64,000 bases of DNA from Planctomycetota bacterium (GCA_016795285.1 JAEUIC010000011.1:1-64000), one strand, 5' to 3'; positions 30,845 to 38,720 are shown, numbered from the stretch's first letter. The notes: generated by a model from the sequence alone, not told the origin. A program made the numbers and translations.

Positions 30845-30866
30845 CAGAAACAACTTACGTTTTCTG
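30845..30866 (-). promoter_or_regulatory. probable operator dyad overlapping the lipA/dehydrogenase operon promoter
   Basis: An A/T-rich island in GC-rich DNA carries an inverted repeat with arms CAGAAA and TTTCTG. On the minus strand TAAGTT (30852-30857) lies in the middle of the dyad and fits the local -10 pattern. A repressor bound here would block the promoter. No regulator gene is adjacent. Confidence 0.45.
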
Positions 30867-31087
30867 CAAAAGGCCGAGGAGTCTACCGAGCCGCCCTCGC
30901 GATTCAAGGTGAGCGGCAGAAGCGCGCGCGTGGACGCGCTGCCGCGAGCGGCATTGGGCTCCGCCGAAGCGTCGCGGCCCGGTGACGCCGTGGCGTGGTC
31001 GCCGGCGCACGCTCGCGTCCGGGGGTGCGCCAACCCGCACGTTCACGCTCCGCTGAAGCGCTGACTGCCGGGGCGCTCCAGGGGGAA

Positions 31088-31142
31088 GTTTCGCGTCCGG
31101 ACCTCCTCGCGAAACCTGCAGGGCGTGGTACGGCATTCGTAC
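31088..31142 (+). promoter_or_regulatory. two inverted repeats upstream of the primary-type sigma factor
   Basis: An 8-bp perfect repeat GTTTCGCG / CGCGAAAC with a 12-base spacer is followed 13 bases later by GTACG-gcatt-CGTAC. Both lie 80-135 bases before the GTG at 31222. They could be operators or leader RNA structure. Confidence 0.35.
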
Positions 31143-31221
31143 AGGGGTTCGCCCGTCGGCTCGGTGCCGGCGAGGGGATCGGGAAGAAGACGAGGAGTGG
31201 AAGGAAGACGGGGAGAACGCC

Positions 31222-32325
31222 GTGTCCGCCCTCAGCGTCCGTAGCGGGCTCTCCAACGAGCTCTGCACTGCAGTGGAAGCCGCGATGGCCCGCGGGTCGG
31301 TGCGTCGAGCGGAACTCGACGCGTGGCTCGCGAGCCTCTCCGAATCCGATTTCGAGGCCGAACTCGCGGCTCTCGTCGAGGCGCTCGGCACCGTGCCGGT
31401 CGCCATGACCAACAGCGCCGATGACGGCTCGCCGCCGCACGGCCTGCCGGGTCAGGGCCGCATCTCGCGCCGCTACCTGTCGGAGCTCGACCGTTATCCG
31501 ACCATGACGCGCGCCGACGAAGTGGCCGGCGCCAAGCGGCTCGAGTTCGCGCTCGAGCGGATCGCCGCTGCCGACTTCCGTTCCGCGTCGATCCGGGCCG
31601 CCCGCCGCACCGAGTACCAGCTCGCCTACAACGAGTTCGTCGAGCGCAACCTCCACATCGTGGTGTCGGAGGTCTACGGCTACCGGACCTACGCGGTGCC
31701 GCTCGACGACCTCGTGCAGGAGGGCAACGCCGCGCTGATGCACGCCGTCGAGAAGTTCGACTGGCGCAAGGGGGTCCGCTTCCGGACCTACGTCGCCTGG
31801 TGGATCCGCCAGGCGGTGGAGCGCCACCTGGCCAACGCGAAGGGGGCCGTGCGCGTCCCCCACCACCTGCAGCAGAAGCTGCGTCGCCTCAAGCGACAGG
31901 GCCGGCTGCCGGGCGGCTTCGACCAGGCGACCAGCGTCGCCGACGTCGCCGCCGCCTTCGAGGTCGACCACGACCACGCCGGCCACCTGGTCGAGTCGAG
32001 CCGCGCCAGCCTCTCGCTCGAGCAGGAGGTCGACGACAGCGGCGATCGCTTCCGCGACCTCCTCTCCGAGGACTGGGAGCCGCGCGACACCGATCGCGAC
32101 CAGAACCTACGCAACCGCATCGCCCACCTGCTCGACGCCCTCGATGATCGCGAGCAGAAGGTGCTGCGGCTGCGGTTCGGACTGGACGGGACGCGAGCGC
32201 GCACCCTCGAGGAGATCGGCAGCGCGCTCCACCTGAGCCGCGAGCGCAGCCGGCAGATCCAGCAGGTCGCGCTCGGCAAGCTGCGGGCGCACGCCGGCTC
32301 GACCTGCCTCGAGGACGAGCTCTGA
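31222..32325 (+). CDS. RNA polymerase sigma factor of the RpoD/RpoS/RpoH type
   Basis: 367 residues from a GTG with GGGGAGA seven bases upstream. Region 1.2 is about 85-110 (RRYLSELDRYPTMTRADEVAGAKRLE). Region 2 is about 135-205 (NLHIVVSEVYGY ... LDDLVQEGNAALMHAVEKFDWRKGVRFRTYVAWWIRQAV). Region 3 follows, and region 4 is about 305-360 (LDDREQKVLRLRFGLDG ... TLEEIGSALHLSRERSRQIQQVALGKLR). It is shorter than a housekeeping RpoD and lacks region 1.1; the first 75 residues are unusual. It is likely an alternative group 2 or 3 factor for stress or growth phase, though a primary role cannot be excluded. Confidence 0.88.
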   Translation: MSALSVRSGLSNELCTAVEAAMARGSVRRAELDAWLASLSESDFEAELAALVEALGTVPVAMTNSADDGSPPHGLPGQGRISRRYLSELDRYPTMTRADEVAGAKRLEFALERIAAADFRSASIRAARRTEYQLAYNEFVERNLHIVVSEVYGYRTYAVPLDDLVQEGNAALMHAVEKFDWRKGVRFRTYVAWWIRQAVERHLANAKGAVRVPHHLQQKLRRLKRQGRLPGGFDQATSVADVAAAFEVDHDHAGHLVESSRASLSLEQEVDDSGDRFRDLLSEDWEPRDTDRDQNLRNRIAHLLDALDDREQKVLRLRFGLDGTRARTLEEIGSALHLSRERSRQIQQVALGKLRAHAGSTCLEDEL

Positions 32326-32344
32326 TCGATCGAGACCAATCGAA

Positions 32345-32396
32345 GCGCCGGTCCGCGGTGCGCGCGAGTGCCCACTCGCCGCACCGCGGCCGGCGC
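32345..32396 (+). terminator. very strong GC hairpin after the sigma factor gene
   Basis: Three stacked stems pair in order: GCGCCGG/CCGGCGC (7 bp), CCGCGGTGCG/CGCACCGCGG (10 bp) and GCGAGT/ACTCGC (6 bp), with a GCCC loop and only two single-base bulges. It begins 20 bases after the stop codon. There is no T tract. Confidence 0.7.
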
Positions 32397-32468
32397 GGAC
32401 TCGACTCGCCCGCAGCCACCCGGCATCGTGTCCCGCCCCCGTGATCGCGGGGTCGGGAGTTCGCCTGC

Positions 32469-33299
32469 GTGCCGCTCACCCAAGTCTCCGCCCGCTTCTT
32501 CCTCGAGCTCGCCGTCGGCCTCTTCGTCGCGCTCGCCGTCATCGATCGCCGCGCGATCGGCGCCGGCTTCAGCCGCCTGATGGTCGCCTTCGTGCTGGCC
32601 GCGCTGATCCCCGCCTGGCTGCTGGCGCGCGCGGGCGGGGCGACGCTGCCGAGCGAGTGCGCGTGGCTCGCCGGCGGCTTCCTCGCCGCGACGCTGCTGC
32701 TGCTGGTGAGCGCCGGCCGGCTCGGCGCGCTCGGCGAAGGGATCTTGATGGCGCTCGGCTCGCTGGCGGGCGGCGGCGCGCTGCTGCTCTCGGTCCACCA
32801 CGGCCTGCGCCTCGACGAAGGGCAGCAGGTCGCGCTGCAGCTCGCGTCCTGCGCCGCGTCGACGGCGGTGCTCGGCGGCGTGACCGGCGCGATGATCTTC
32901 GGCCACTGGTACCTGGTGACGCCCGACCTGCCGGTCGCGCACCTCGGCCGCCTCACGAAGTTCGCGGCGCTCGCGGTCTACGGGAAGCTCGCGCTGCTCG
33001 CCGCGACGATCGCGCTCTTCCCCGACCGCTTCGGCGAGGCGGGCCGGTCGCTCGCCGCGATCGTCGGCTTCGACGACGGCGGCGCGTCGTTCCTGGTGAA
33101 GCTCGACTTCCTCTGGCTCCTGGCGCGCATCGCGGTGGGGCTGCTCGGCACCGTCATCCTGCTCCACATGACGCTGAAGACGATCGAGCTCAAGGCGACC
33201 CAGCCGGCGACCGGCATCCTCTACGCCGCGACCGTGATGGTGCTGATGGGCGAGCTCTTCGCGTTCGTCGGCGAGAAGAGCTTCGGCCTCGTCCTCTAG
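32469..33299 (+). CDS. multi-pass membrane protein of unknown function
   Basis: 276 residues from a GTG at 32469, with about eight hydrophobic helices. A conserved-looking loop GHWYLVTPDLPVAHLGRLTK lies near the middle and another stretch, LLHMTLKTIELKATQPATGILY, near the end. I do not recognise the family. The His, Trp and Tyr residues of the central motif in a membrane setting could point to metal or haem handling, but that is only a guess. The next gene, a zinc-ribbon membrane protein, starts 14 bases downstream, so the two are probably expressed together. Confidence 0.7.
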   Translation: MPLTQVSARFFLELAVGLFVALAVIDRRAIGAGFSRLMVAFVLAALIPAWLLARAGGATLPSECAWLAGGFLAATLLLLVSAGRLGALGEGILMALGSLAGGGALLLSVHHGLRLDEGQQVALQLASCAASTAVLGGVTGAMIFGHWYLVTPDLPVAHLGRLTKFAALAVYGKLALLAATIALFPDRFGEAGRSLAAIVGFDDGGASFLVKLDFLWLLARIAVGLLGTVILLHMTLKTIELKATQPATGILYAATVMVLMGELFAFVGEKSFGLVL

Positions 33300-33313
33300 G
33301 AACTGCGCCGGCC

Positions 33314-33877
33314 ATGGCCGCCACCGTCTCCTTCCCCTGCCCCGACTGCCAGGCGCCGCTCGAGCGGCCGCTGCCCGACGCCGCGCCGACGCCGTGCGCC
33401 CGCTGCGGCAAGGCGATCGCGCTCCACGCCGACGCGCTCGAGGCGGAGAGCGGCGCGAGCAGTAGCGCGAGCGGCGGCGCGAGCGGCACGGCAGCGACGA
33501 GCACGCTGCGCGTCGTCGCCTGCCCCGCCTGCGGCGAGAAGCTGCTCTACAAGCAGAAGGACTTCCGGCAGGCGATCGGCTGCCTCGTCGTGCTGGTCGC
33601 CGCCGCGCTCGCGCCCTTCACCTACTACGCGAGCCTCGGCGTCGCGGCGCTGATCGACCTCGTGCTCTACCGGCTGTCGGGCGAGGTGGTCATCTGCTAC
33701 CGCATCCCGTGCAAGGCGCACGTGCGCGGCGTGGCACCGGGCTCGAAGGTCGGCGCCTTCGACCTCTCGATCCACGACTACTACCGGATGCTGGCGCGCC
33801 GCGCGGAGCAGGGGCTCGCGGGGCCCGACGAGACGACCGGCCCGCCGCTCGACGCGATGAGCCACCACCGCCACTGA
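33314..33877 (+). CDS. zinc-ribbon membrane protein of unknown function
   Basis: 187 residues. The N-terminus has CPDC and CARC, a treble-clef-like zinc ribbon (residues about 7-35), followed by a Ser/Gly/Ala linker and a half-ribbon CPAC near residue 73. Two adjacent hydrophobic helices (about 90-125) come next, then a soluble tail (VICYRIPCKAHVRGVAPGSKVGAFDLSIHDYYR). Such proteins often act as adaptors at the membrane. The start ATG at 33314 follows the upstream membrane protein by 14 bases. No specific function can be given. Confidence 0.7.
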   Translation: MAATVSFPCPDCQAPLERPLPDAAPTPCARCGKAIALHADALEAESGASSSASGGASGTAATSTLRVVACPACGEKLLYKQKDFRQAIGCLVVLVAAALAPFTYYASLGVAALIDLVLYRLSGEVVICYRIPCKAHVRGVAPGSKVGAFDLSIHDYYRMLARRAEQGLAGPDETTGPPLDAMSHHRH

Positions 33878-33911
33878 GCGAGCCGCGCGGTCGCGCCGCG
33901 CCGCCGCCGCG

Positions 33912-35411
33912 TCACTTCACGTAGCCGAGCGCCTTCAGCCGCGCGAGCGTCTCCGGGTCGACCGCCTGCAGCTCGTCGACCGTGAGGCTGCCGATCGCCA
34001 CTCCCTGCTGGCGCGCGCGGTTGCGCGCCCACCACTCGAGCAGCGTCGCCTCGAGCGCATCGGCGCGTTCGCTCTCCTGCGCCGCCAGATCGGTCGTCTC
34101 GCCGAAGTCGCGGTCGAGCCGGTAGAGCTCGCGGCGCGGGCGCGGCCGGTTCCAGGGCGACTTCAAGTTGAGGATCAGCTTCCACGGTCCCTCGATCAGC
34201 GCGAGCGTGTTGCCCTGGTTGGCGAAGAAGCGCTCGCTGCCCGGCATCTCGTGGTTCTCGGCGAAGATCGGCCGCCCGTCGGCCGGCTCGCCGCGCAGCA
34301 GCGGCGCGAAGCTCTTGCCCTGCAATCCATCGGGCAGCGCGACGCCGGCGAGCTCGCAGAGCGTCGGATAGAGGTCGATCGACGGCACCGGCGCGTCGAT
34401 CACGACCCCCTCGGGGAGCAGCCCCGGCGCGACGATCAGGAGCGGCACGTGGAGCAGCTCGTTCCAGAGCGCGAACGCATGGCTGGTGCCGCCGTGCTCC
34501 ATGAACTCCTCGCCGTGGTCGGCAGTGATCACGAGGATCAGGTTCTCGAGCCCGTGCTGCCGTTCGAGCGTGCCGATCAGCTCCTCGAGCGCGTCGTCGT
34601 TGGCGCGCACGTCGGCGTCGTAGAGGTCGAGGCCGTAGCGGATGAACGGCTCGATGGCGACGCCCGCCTTCTCGAAGACCGGCGCCGTGCAGTGGTTGGC
34701 GACGCGGCCCGGCTCGGCGTCGATGAGCGCCTGCCACTGGCGGCGGTACTCGGGCTCGAACGCGGGGTCGGCGAACTGCGCCAGGAACTCCGGCGCCGGC
34801 TCGTACTCCTCGTGCGGGTCGACCGAGTGGACGTAGAGGAAGAAGGGCTGCTGCGGCTCGCCCGCGAGCCACGGCAGGACATGCGCGTTGAGGCGCGCCG
34901 CCGAGCCGCTCGAGAAGTGGTTCGGGTCTCCGTTGGGGATCACCTCGACCGCCTCCTTGAAGCGGCGGAACCCCTGCGCGTAGTTCGAGAGGCGGCCCAT
35001 CAGCGGATTGGCGGAGAAGCCGGCGGTGTACCAGCCGGCGTCGCGGAACGCCTCGGGCAGCGTGACGAAGCGATTGTCGAGCTGGTCGAGCAACTGGTAC
35101 ATGCCGGTCACGCTCGGGTAGCACGAGGTGAGGATCGAGCTCATCGACGGCTTGGTCCACGGCGCCTGCGAGAAGCAGCGCGAGAGGCGGACGCCGCGCG
35201 TGGCGAGCTGCTCGAGGAAGGGCGTGGTCGGCCGCTCGTGGCCGTTCATGCTCATCCGATCGGCGCGGCAGGTGTCGATCAGGCAGAAGACGACGCTGCG
35301 CCGCGGCGGAGCCGGCGCGGCCGCCGGAGCGATCGCAGGCGCGGGCGCGGCCGGCGGCGCCGCCTCCTGCGGCAGCGCGAGCAGGAGCGGGAGACTGAGC
35401 CAACTCGCCAT
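33912..35411 (-). CDS. exported sulfatase-fold (alkaline phosphatase superfamily) protein lacking the formylglycine cysteine
   Basis: 499 residues from ATG 35411, with a short signal peptide (MASWLSLPLLLALPQ) and a Pro/Ala linker. The sulfatase fold is clear: a metal-binding Asp in VFCLIDTCRADRM near residue 46, TADHGEEFMEHGGTSHA near 330 and a C-terminal ELYRLDRDFGETTDLA. The activation motif C/S-x-P-S-R is replaced by T86-K-P-S-M90, so formylglycine cannot form. A threonine nucleophile is used by phosphodiesterase relatives in this superfamily. It could be such a hydrolase or inactive. Clients are probably sulfated or phosphorylated polymers outside the cell. Confidence 0.8.
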   Translation of the reverse strand: MASWLSLPLLLALPQEAAPPAAPAPAIAPAAAPAPPRRSVVFCLIDTCRADRMSMNGHERPTTPFLEQLATRGVRLSRCFSQAPWTKPSMSSILTSCYPSVTGMYQLLDQLDNRFVTLPEAFRDAGWYTAGFSANPLMGRLSNYAQGFRRFKEAVEVIPNGDPNHFSSGSAARLNAHVLPWLAGEPQQPFFLYVHSVDPHEEYEPAPEFLAQFADPAFEPEYRRQWQALIDAEPGRVANHCTAPVFEKAGVAIEPFIRYGLDLYDADVRANDDALEELIGTLERQHGLENLILVITADHGEEFMEHGGTSHAFALWNELLHVPLLIVAPGLLPEGVVIDAPVPSIDLYPTLCELAGVALPDGLQGKSFAPLLRGEPADGRPIFAENHEMPGSERFFANQGNTLALIEGPWKLILNLKSPWNRPRPRRELYRLDRDFGETTDLAAQESERADALEATLLEWWARNRARQQGVAIGSLTVDELQAVDPETLARLKALGYVK

Positions 35412-35460
35412 CGCGCCCTCCTTGCCGCACGGACCGCGGGGTCGATCGCGTGGACGCCAG

Positions 35461-35466
35461 AGAGTA
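35461..35466 (-). promoter_or_regulatory. probable -10 element (TACTCT) of the sulfatase-fold gene
   Basis: TACTCT on the minus strand, preceded by GC, lies 50 bases before the ATG at 35411 in a divergent promoter region. Confidence 0.35.
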
Positions 35467-35477
35467 GCGCGCTCCGA

Positions 35478-35483
35478 TAACAT
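35478..35483 (+). promoter_or_regulatory. probable -10 element (TAACAT) of ygfZ
   Basis: TAACAT followed by CCCCCGCC lies 57 bases before the ATG at 35540, back to back with the minus-strand element at 35461. Confidence 0.4.
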
Positions 35484-35539
35484 CCCCCGCCTCGCCGCGC
35501 GGCGCACCGCCGCCGGCCCCGACCGGAGCCGCTCCTTCC

Positions 35540-36607
35540 ATGCGATCGCCTGGGCTTGCCGACGAACTCGTCCGCCACCGCGCCGTGCTCGACGGAGCGA
35601 CCCCGCTCTCGAAGGTCGCGCACTTCGGCGACCCTGCCGCCGAGGCCGCGGCCGCCTTCGCGAGCGGCGTCGTGCGCGACCAGTCGGCGCGCGCGCGACT
35701 GCGCGTGCGCGGCAAGGATCGCCACGACTTCGTGCAGCGCATGTGCACGAACGACGTGAAGCGCGTCGCGGGCGCCGTCGGGCTCGCGGCCGCGTTCACC
35801 AACGCGAAGGGGCGCCTCCTCGACCTGGTGCGGATCGCCGAGCGCGGCGAGGAGCTCCTGCTGCTCGGCAGCGACGGGCAGGCGGCGCCCTTCAAGGCGT
35901 GGCTCGAGAAGCACGTCGTGATGGAGGAGCTCGAGCTGCTCGATGCAGCGGAGAGCGACGCGTCGCTGCTCGCCTTCGGTCCGCGCGCCGAGGCGGCGGT
36001 GCGGAGCGTGCTGGGCGAGCTGCCGGCGCCGGTCGACGGCGGCTTCGGCGTGCGCCGCGCGCCGTTCGCCGGCGGCGAGGTGGTGCTGCTCGGGATGGGC
36101 GCGCCGCCGCTCCACTCGATCGAGCTGGTCGCGCCGGCGGCGCTGGCGGGGCCGCTCTTCGCGCGACTGGTCGAGGCGGGCCTCGCGCCGATCGGCGAGG
36201 AGGCGTGGAGCCAGGTGCGCGTCGAGGCGGGCATCCCGCAGCACGGTCGCGAGATCCAGGAGAACGCCAACCCGCTCGAGGCGGGGCTGCTGCACGCCGT
36301 CTCGTTCCAGAAGGGCTGCTACATCGGCCAGGAGGTCGTCGCGCGGCTCAACAGCTACGCGAAGGTGCAGCGCCACCTGGTCGGCGTCCGCTTCCCGGCC
36401 AGCGTCGATCCCGCGGCGGTGAACGAGATCTTCTGGGACCTCCTGCGCGTCGGCAACGCGTCGAGCGTCGCCCGCTCCCCGCGGCTCGACGCGACGGTCG
36501 CCCTGGCGTTCGTGAAGAGCGAGTACTCGAAGCCCGGCACCCCGGTCTACACGGTGCGCGCGGGCGAACGGTTCGAAGGCACGCTATGCGAGGTGCCATT
36601 CCGCTGA
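35540..36607 (+). CDS. ygfZ: YgfZ/GcvT-like folate-binding protein
   Basis: 355 residues. The signature KGCYIGQE(VVAR) near residue 256 marks the YgfZ family, a GcvT relative that binds tetrahydrofolate and helps repair or assemble iron-sulfur clusters, including in radical SAM enzymes such as MiaB. The N-terminal half has the GcvT-like block LRVRGKDRHDFVQRMCTNDVK and FTNAKGRLLDLVRI. It does not share the catalytic residues of true aminomethyltransferase. Radical SAM enzymes LipA and RlmN in this window are possible beneficiaries. The next gene starts 22 bases downstream. Confidence 0.88.
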   Translation: MRSPGLADELVRHRAVLDGATPLSKVAHFGDPAAEAAAAFASGVVRDQSARARLRVRGKDRHDFVQRMCTNDVKRVAGAVGLAAAFTNAKGRLLDLVRIAERGEELLLLGSDGQAAPFKAWLEKHVVMEELELLDAAESDASLLAFGPRAEAAVRSVLGELPAPVDGGFGVRRAPFAGGEVVLLGMGAPPLHSIELVAPAALAGPLFARLVEAGLAPIGEEAWSQVRVEAGIPQHGREIQENANPLEAGLLHAVSFQKGCYIGQEVVARLNSYAKVQRHLVGVRFPASVDPAAVNEIFWDLLRVGNASSVARSPRLDATVALAFVKSEYSKPGTPVYTVRAGERFEGTLCEVPFR

Positions 36608-36629
36608 TCGATCCGACCGGGAGTTCCCC

Positions 36630-37472
36630 ATGCGAGCCCTCACGAGCGCCGCGACGACCCTGCTGACGATCGCGTGTTGCGCGTTGCCGGCGACGGCCGC
36701 AGCCAGCGGCGGCCACGGCCGCGGCGGGCCGCATGGCGGCAGCCACGGTGGCGCGCAGGACGGCGACGGGCCGGAGCGGCGCAAGAAGCACGACGACGTG
36801 CCGTTGCCGCCGGTGACCGACAGCAACTCCGAGGCGGCCAAGCGGCTGCGCGAGGCGGAGAAGGGGCTCGCCGATCGTGAGCCGCGGTTGCGCGCCGCCG
36901 CACTCGAGCCGTTCCTCACCCACCGCCACGAGAGCTACGTGAAGCGCCTCGCGGCAGTGCTGAAGGACCCAAGCGAGGAGGTGGCGCTCGCGGCCGCTCG
37001 CGCGCTGGCGAACCAGCACTTCCCGAGCTGCACCGAGACGCTGCTCGACTTCGCGACCAGCGAGAAGAACCTCGCCGCGCGGCCGGCCGTGGCGGCCGGC
37101 GCCATCCGGTCGCTCGGCGCGGTCGGCCTGGGCAAGAAGGGGTACGAGCGGCTGCGCGACGCGTTCGACGCCGGCGACAAGGCGGTGAAGGGGGCGATCT
37201 GCCAGACCTTCACGCAGGCGAAGGAGAAGCGCGCCTTCTCCTTCTTCGTCGATCGCCTCGACGCGCCCGCGCCCGAGAACCCCGACTCGCCGAGCAACCC
37301 GCCCGAGTCCTACTGGCGCGCCCGCCACGAGGAGTGGTCGAGCTACAAGCAGCACGTCGCGAAGGGGCTGCGCGAGCTGACGGGCGAGAAGTTCACGACC
37401 GCCGCCGAGTGGCGCGAGTGGGCCGGCGGCGCCGGCAAGAAGGCGGGCTTCACCTACTCGAAGGGGTCGTAG
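36630..37472 (+). CDS. exported HEAT-repeat-like protein
   Basis: 280 residues with a signal peptide (about 1-24) and then a Gly/His-rich stretch (GGHGRGGPHGGSHGG) and a charged linker. Residues about 65-215 contain three to four HEAT-type helix pairs (LREAEKGLADREPRLRAAALEPFL, VLKDPSEEVALAAARALANQ). The His-rich stretch might bind metal. GGGAG lies six bases before the ATG. Its last 19 bases overlap the convergent arfB-like gene. The partner is unknown. Confidence 0.72.
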   Translation: MRALTSAATTLLTIACCALPATAAASGGHGRGGPHGGSHGGAQDGDGPERRKKHDDVPLPPVTDSNSEAAKRLREAEKGLADREPRLRAAALEPFLTHRHESYVKRLAAVLKDPSEEVALAAARALANQHFPSCTETLLDFATSEKNLAARPAVAAGAIRSLGAVGLGKKGYERLRDAFDAGDKAVKGAICQTFTQAKEKRAFSFFVDRLDAPAPENPDSPSNPPESYWRARHEEWSSYKQHVAKGLRELTGEKFTTAAEWREWAGGAGKKAGFTYSKGS

Positions 37473-37924
37473 TCGAGGTCGTCCGGCCCGCGCAGCCGCG
37501 GACCGCCGCCTCCGCCGCGCGTCTTCTTCGCGCCGCTGCGCCGCCGCTTCGACTCGACGCGGCGCGTCTGCGAGGCGCGCGTCGGCTTGGTGGCCTTCCG
37601 CGCCTTCTTCGGGATCAGCGCCGCGCGCAGCAGCTCCGCCATCCGCTCGATCGCGGCGTGGAGGTTCTGGCCGCGCTCGCGGTGGCGCTCGCTCGCGACG
37701 ATCAGCACGCCGTCCTTGGTGAGGCGGTTCGCCAGCACCTCGAGCAGCTGCGGCCGCACCCACTCGGGCAGCGCGGGGCTGCGGACGAGGTCGAGGCGGA
37801 CGGTCGCCTTCGTCTCGACCTTGTTCACGTTCTGGCCGCCGGGGCCGCCCGATCGGCTGTAGCGGATCTCGAGGGCGCGCACCGGAAGGCGCACGCCGTA
37901 ACCGAGGTCGAGGTCGTCCATCAT
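37454..37924 (-). CDS. arfB: ArfB-like peptidyl-tRNA hydrolase (class I release-factor GGQ domain)
   Basis: 156 residues. The catalytic GGQ lies in SRSGGPGGQNVNKVETKATVRLD near residues 24-47. The C-terminal tail is long and basic (KKARKATKPTRASQTRRVESKRRRSG), as needed to enter the empty mRNA channel of stalled ribosomes. There is no stop-codon recognition domain. This fits ArfB/YaeJ, which frees nascent chains from non-stop complexes. The final acidic residues (DDLDYDPFE) are unusual after a basic tail. The start overlaps the stop of the upstream nucleotidyltransferase gene. Confidence 0.88.
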   Translation of the reverse strand: MMDDLDLGYGVRLPVRALEIRYSRSGGPGGQNVNKVETKATVRLDLVRSPALPEWVRPQLLEVLANRLTKDGVLIVASERHRERGQNLHAAIERMAELLRAALIPKKARKATKPTRASQTRRVESKRRRSGAKKTRGGGGGPRLRGPDDLDYDPFE

Positions 37925-38535
37925 CGGGCGAGGTCCTCCGGGCGGTCGAAGTCGTCGACCACCATGCGATCGTCCACCACCACCTCGGCGACGCGCGCCG
38001 GATCGCGCCGCACGACGACGTGGCCAGGCTCGTCCGGCGCGAGCGCGCGGAACTCGTCGACGGCGCGCGCGCTGGCGAGCAGCGGATGGCCGCGGCGGTC
38101 GCGATGGCGCGGCACGACCAGCTCGATGCCGGGCGCGCGCGCGCGGAACGCCGCCAGCAGCCGCGCGAACGTCGCCGCTTCGACACGCGCGTGGTCGACC
38201 GGCCAGAGCGCCAGCGCGGCGCCCGCCGGCAGCGCGAGCGCGCCGCAGCGGATCGAGCTCGACATGCCGCGCGCCGGATCGGGGTTCTCGATCACGTCGA
38301 CGTCGCGCAGATCGAGCGCGGCACGGATCGCGTCGCCGCCATGGCCGAGCACGACCTGCGCGCGCAACGACTGCTCGCGCGCGAGGCGCAGCACGCGTGC
38401 GAGCGCGCGCTCGCCGTCGAGCTCGATCAACGCCTTCGCGCGACCCATGCGGCTCGATCGACCGGCCGCGAGCACGACGACGATCGGGTCGCTCGCTCCA
38501 TCCACTCCTCGCCGCACTCCATTCATGGACGTCAT
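37921..38535 (-). CDS. MobA/MocA-like nucleotidyltransferase
   Basis: 204 residues. The nucleotide-binding motif is VVVLAAGRSSRMGRAKALIELDG near residues 19-41, and an Asp-containing metal site is LWPVDHARV near residue 110. Members add GMP or CMP to molybdopterin or act on other small substrates; MocA-type enzymes have the same layout. The usual PxD motif reads WPVDHA here. No other molybdenum cofactor gene is in the window, so the substrate is open. It overlaps arfB by 4 bases. Confidence 0.8.
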   Translation of the reverse strand: MTSMNGVRRGVDGASDPIVVVLAAGRSSRMGRAKALIELDGERALARVLRLAREQSLRAQVVLGHGGDAIRAALDLRDVDVIENPDPARGMSSSIRCGALALPAGAALALWPVDHARVEAATFARLLAAFRARAPGIELVVPRHRDRRGHPLLASARAVDEFRALAPDEPGHVVVRRDPARVAEVVVDDRMVVDDFDRPEDLAR

Positions 38536-38540
38536 CGCGC

Positions 38541-38546
38541 TATCAT
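38541..38546 (+). promoter_or_regulatory. probable plus-strand -10 element (TATCAT) with no plus-strand gene behind it
   Basis: TATCAT followed by CCCGCGCC matches the motif seen before other genes, but the next real plus-strand gene is at 40965. It would transcribe the structured element at 38611-38717 and run antisense to pabA. Confidence 0.35.
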
Positions 38547-38610
38547 CCCGCGCCTCGGTCGAACCGCTGCTCGCGCCGCGTCGTCTCGTGAGTGACGAGC
38601 CGACCTGACC

Positions 38611-38717
38611 TCGGCGCGAGAAGCGAGGCGCCCCTGCCCGCAGGGAGGCATCCGACCGGCGAGCGCGCGTCCGTGCGCGCTGCCGACGGGTGCCTCCCTA
38701 AGGGTTTCTCGGCGCGG
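38611..38717. ncRNA. large structured intergenic element, possible small RNA or terminator
   Basis: A 13-bp stem with one wobble pair (38642-38654 with 38687-38699, AGGGAGGCATCCG / CGGGTGCCTCCCT) encloses a second 6-bp hairpin (GCGCGC, 38663-38668 with 38675-38680). Weaker outer pairing joins GCGCGAGAA near 38614 to TTCTC near 38706. It lies between the pabA stop and the nucleotidyltransferase start. It could end pabA transcription or be a small RNA made from the TATCAT at 38541. Confidence 0.4.
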
Positions 38718-38720
38718 CGC

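Larger units (their letters stand above)
30772..31221. other. divergent intergenic region between lipA and the sigma factor gene
   Basis: 450 bases with no convincing gene. It contains the A/T-rich dyad at 30845-30866 on the lipA side and two inverted repeats on the sigma-factor side: GTTTCGCG / CGCGAAAC (31088-31115, 12-base spacer) and GTACG / CGTAC (31128-31142). Open frames that cross it are Arg/Ala-rich and look like non-coding shadow. Confidence 0.6.

Noticed and set aside
30840..30880. A/T-rich island as a replication origin or foreign DNA
   Set aside because: It is only about 40 bases, has no DnaA-box cluster or neighbouring dnaA, and fits a promoter with an operator.
35540..36607. 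Second functional aminomethyltransferase GcvT
   Set aside because: The KGCYIGQE signature and shorter GcvT-like core identify YgfZ.
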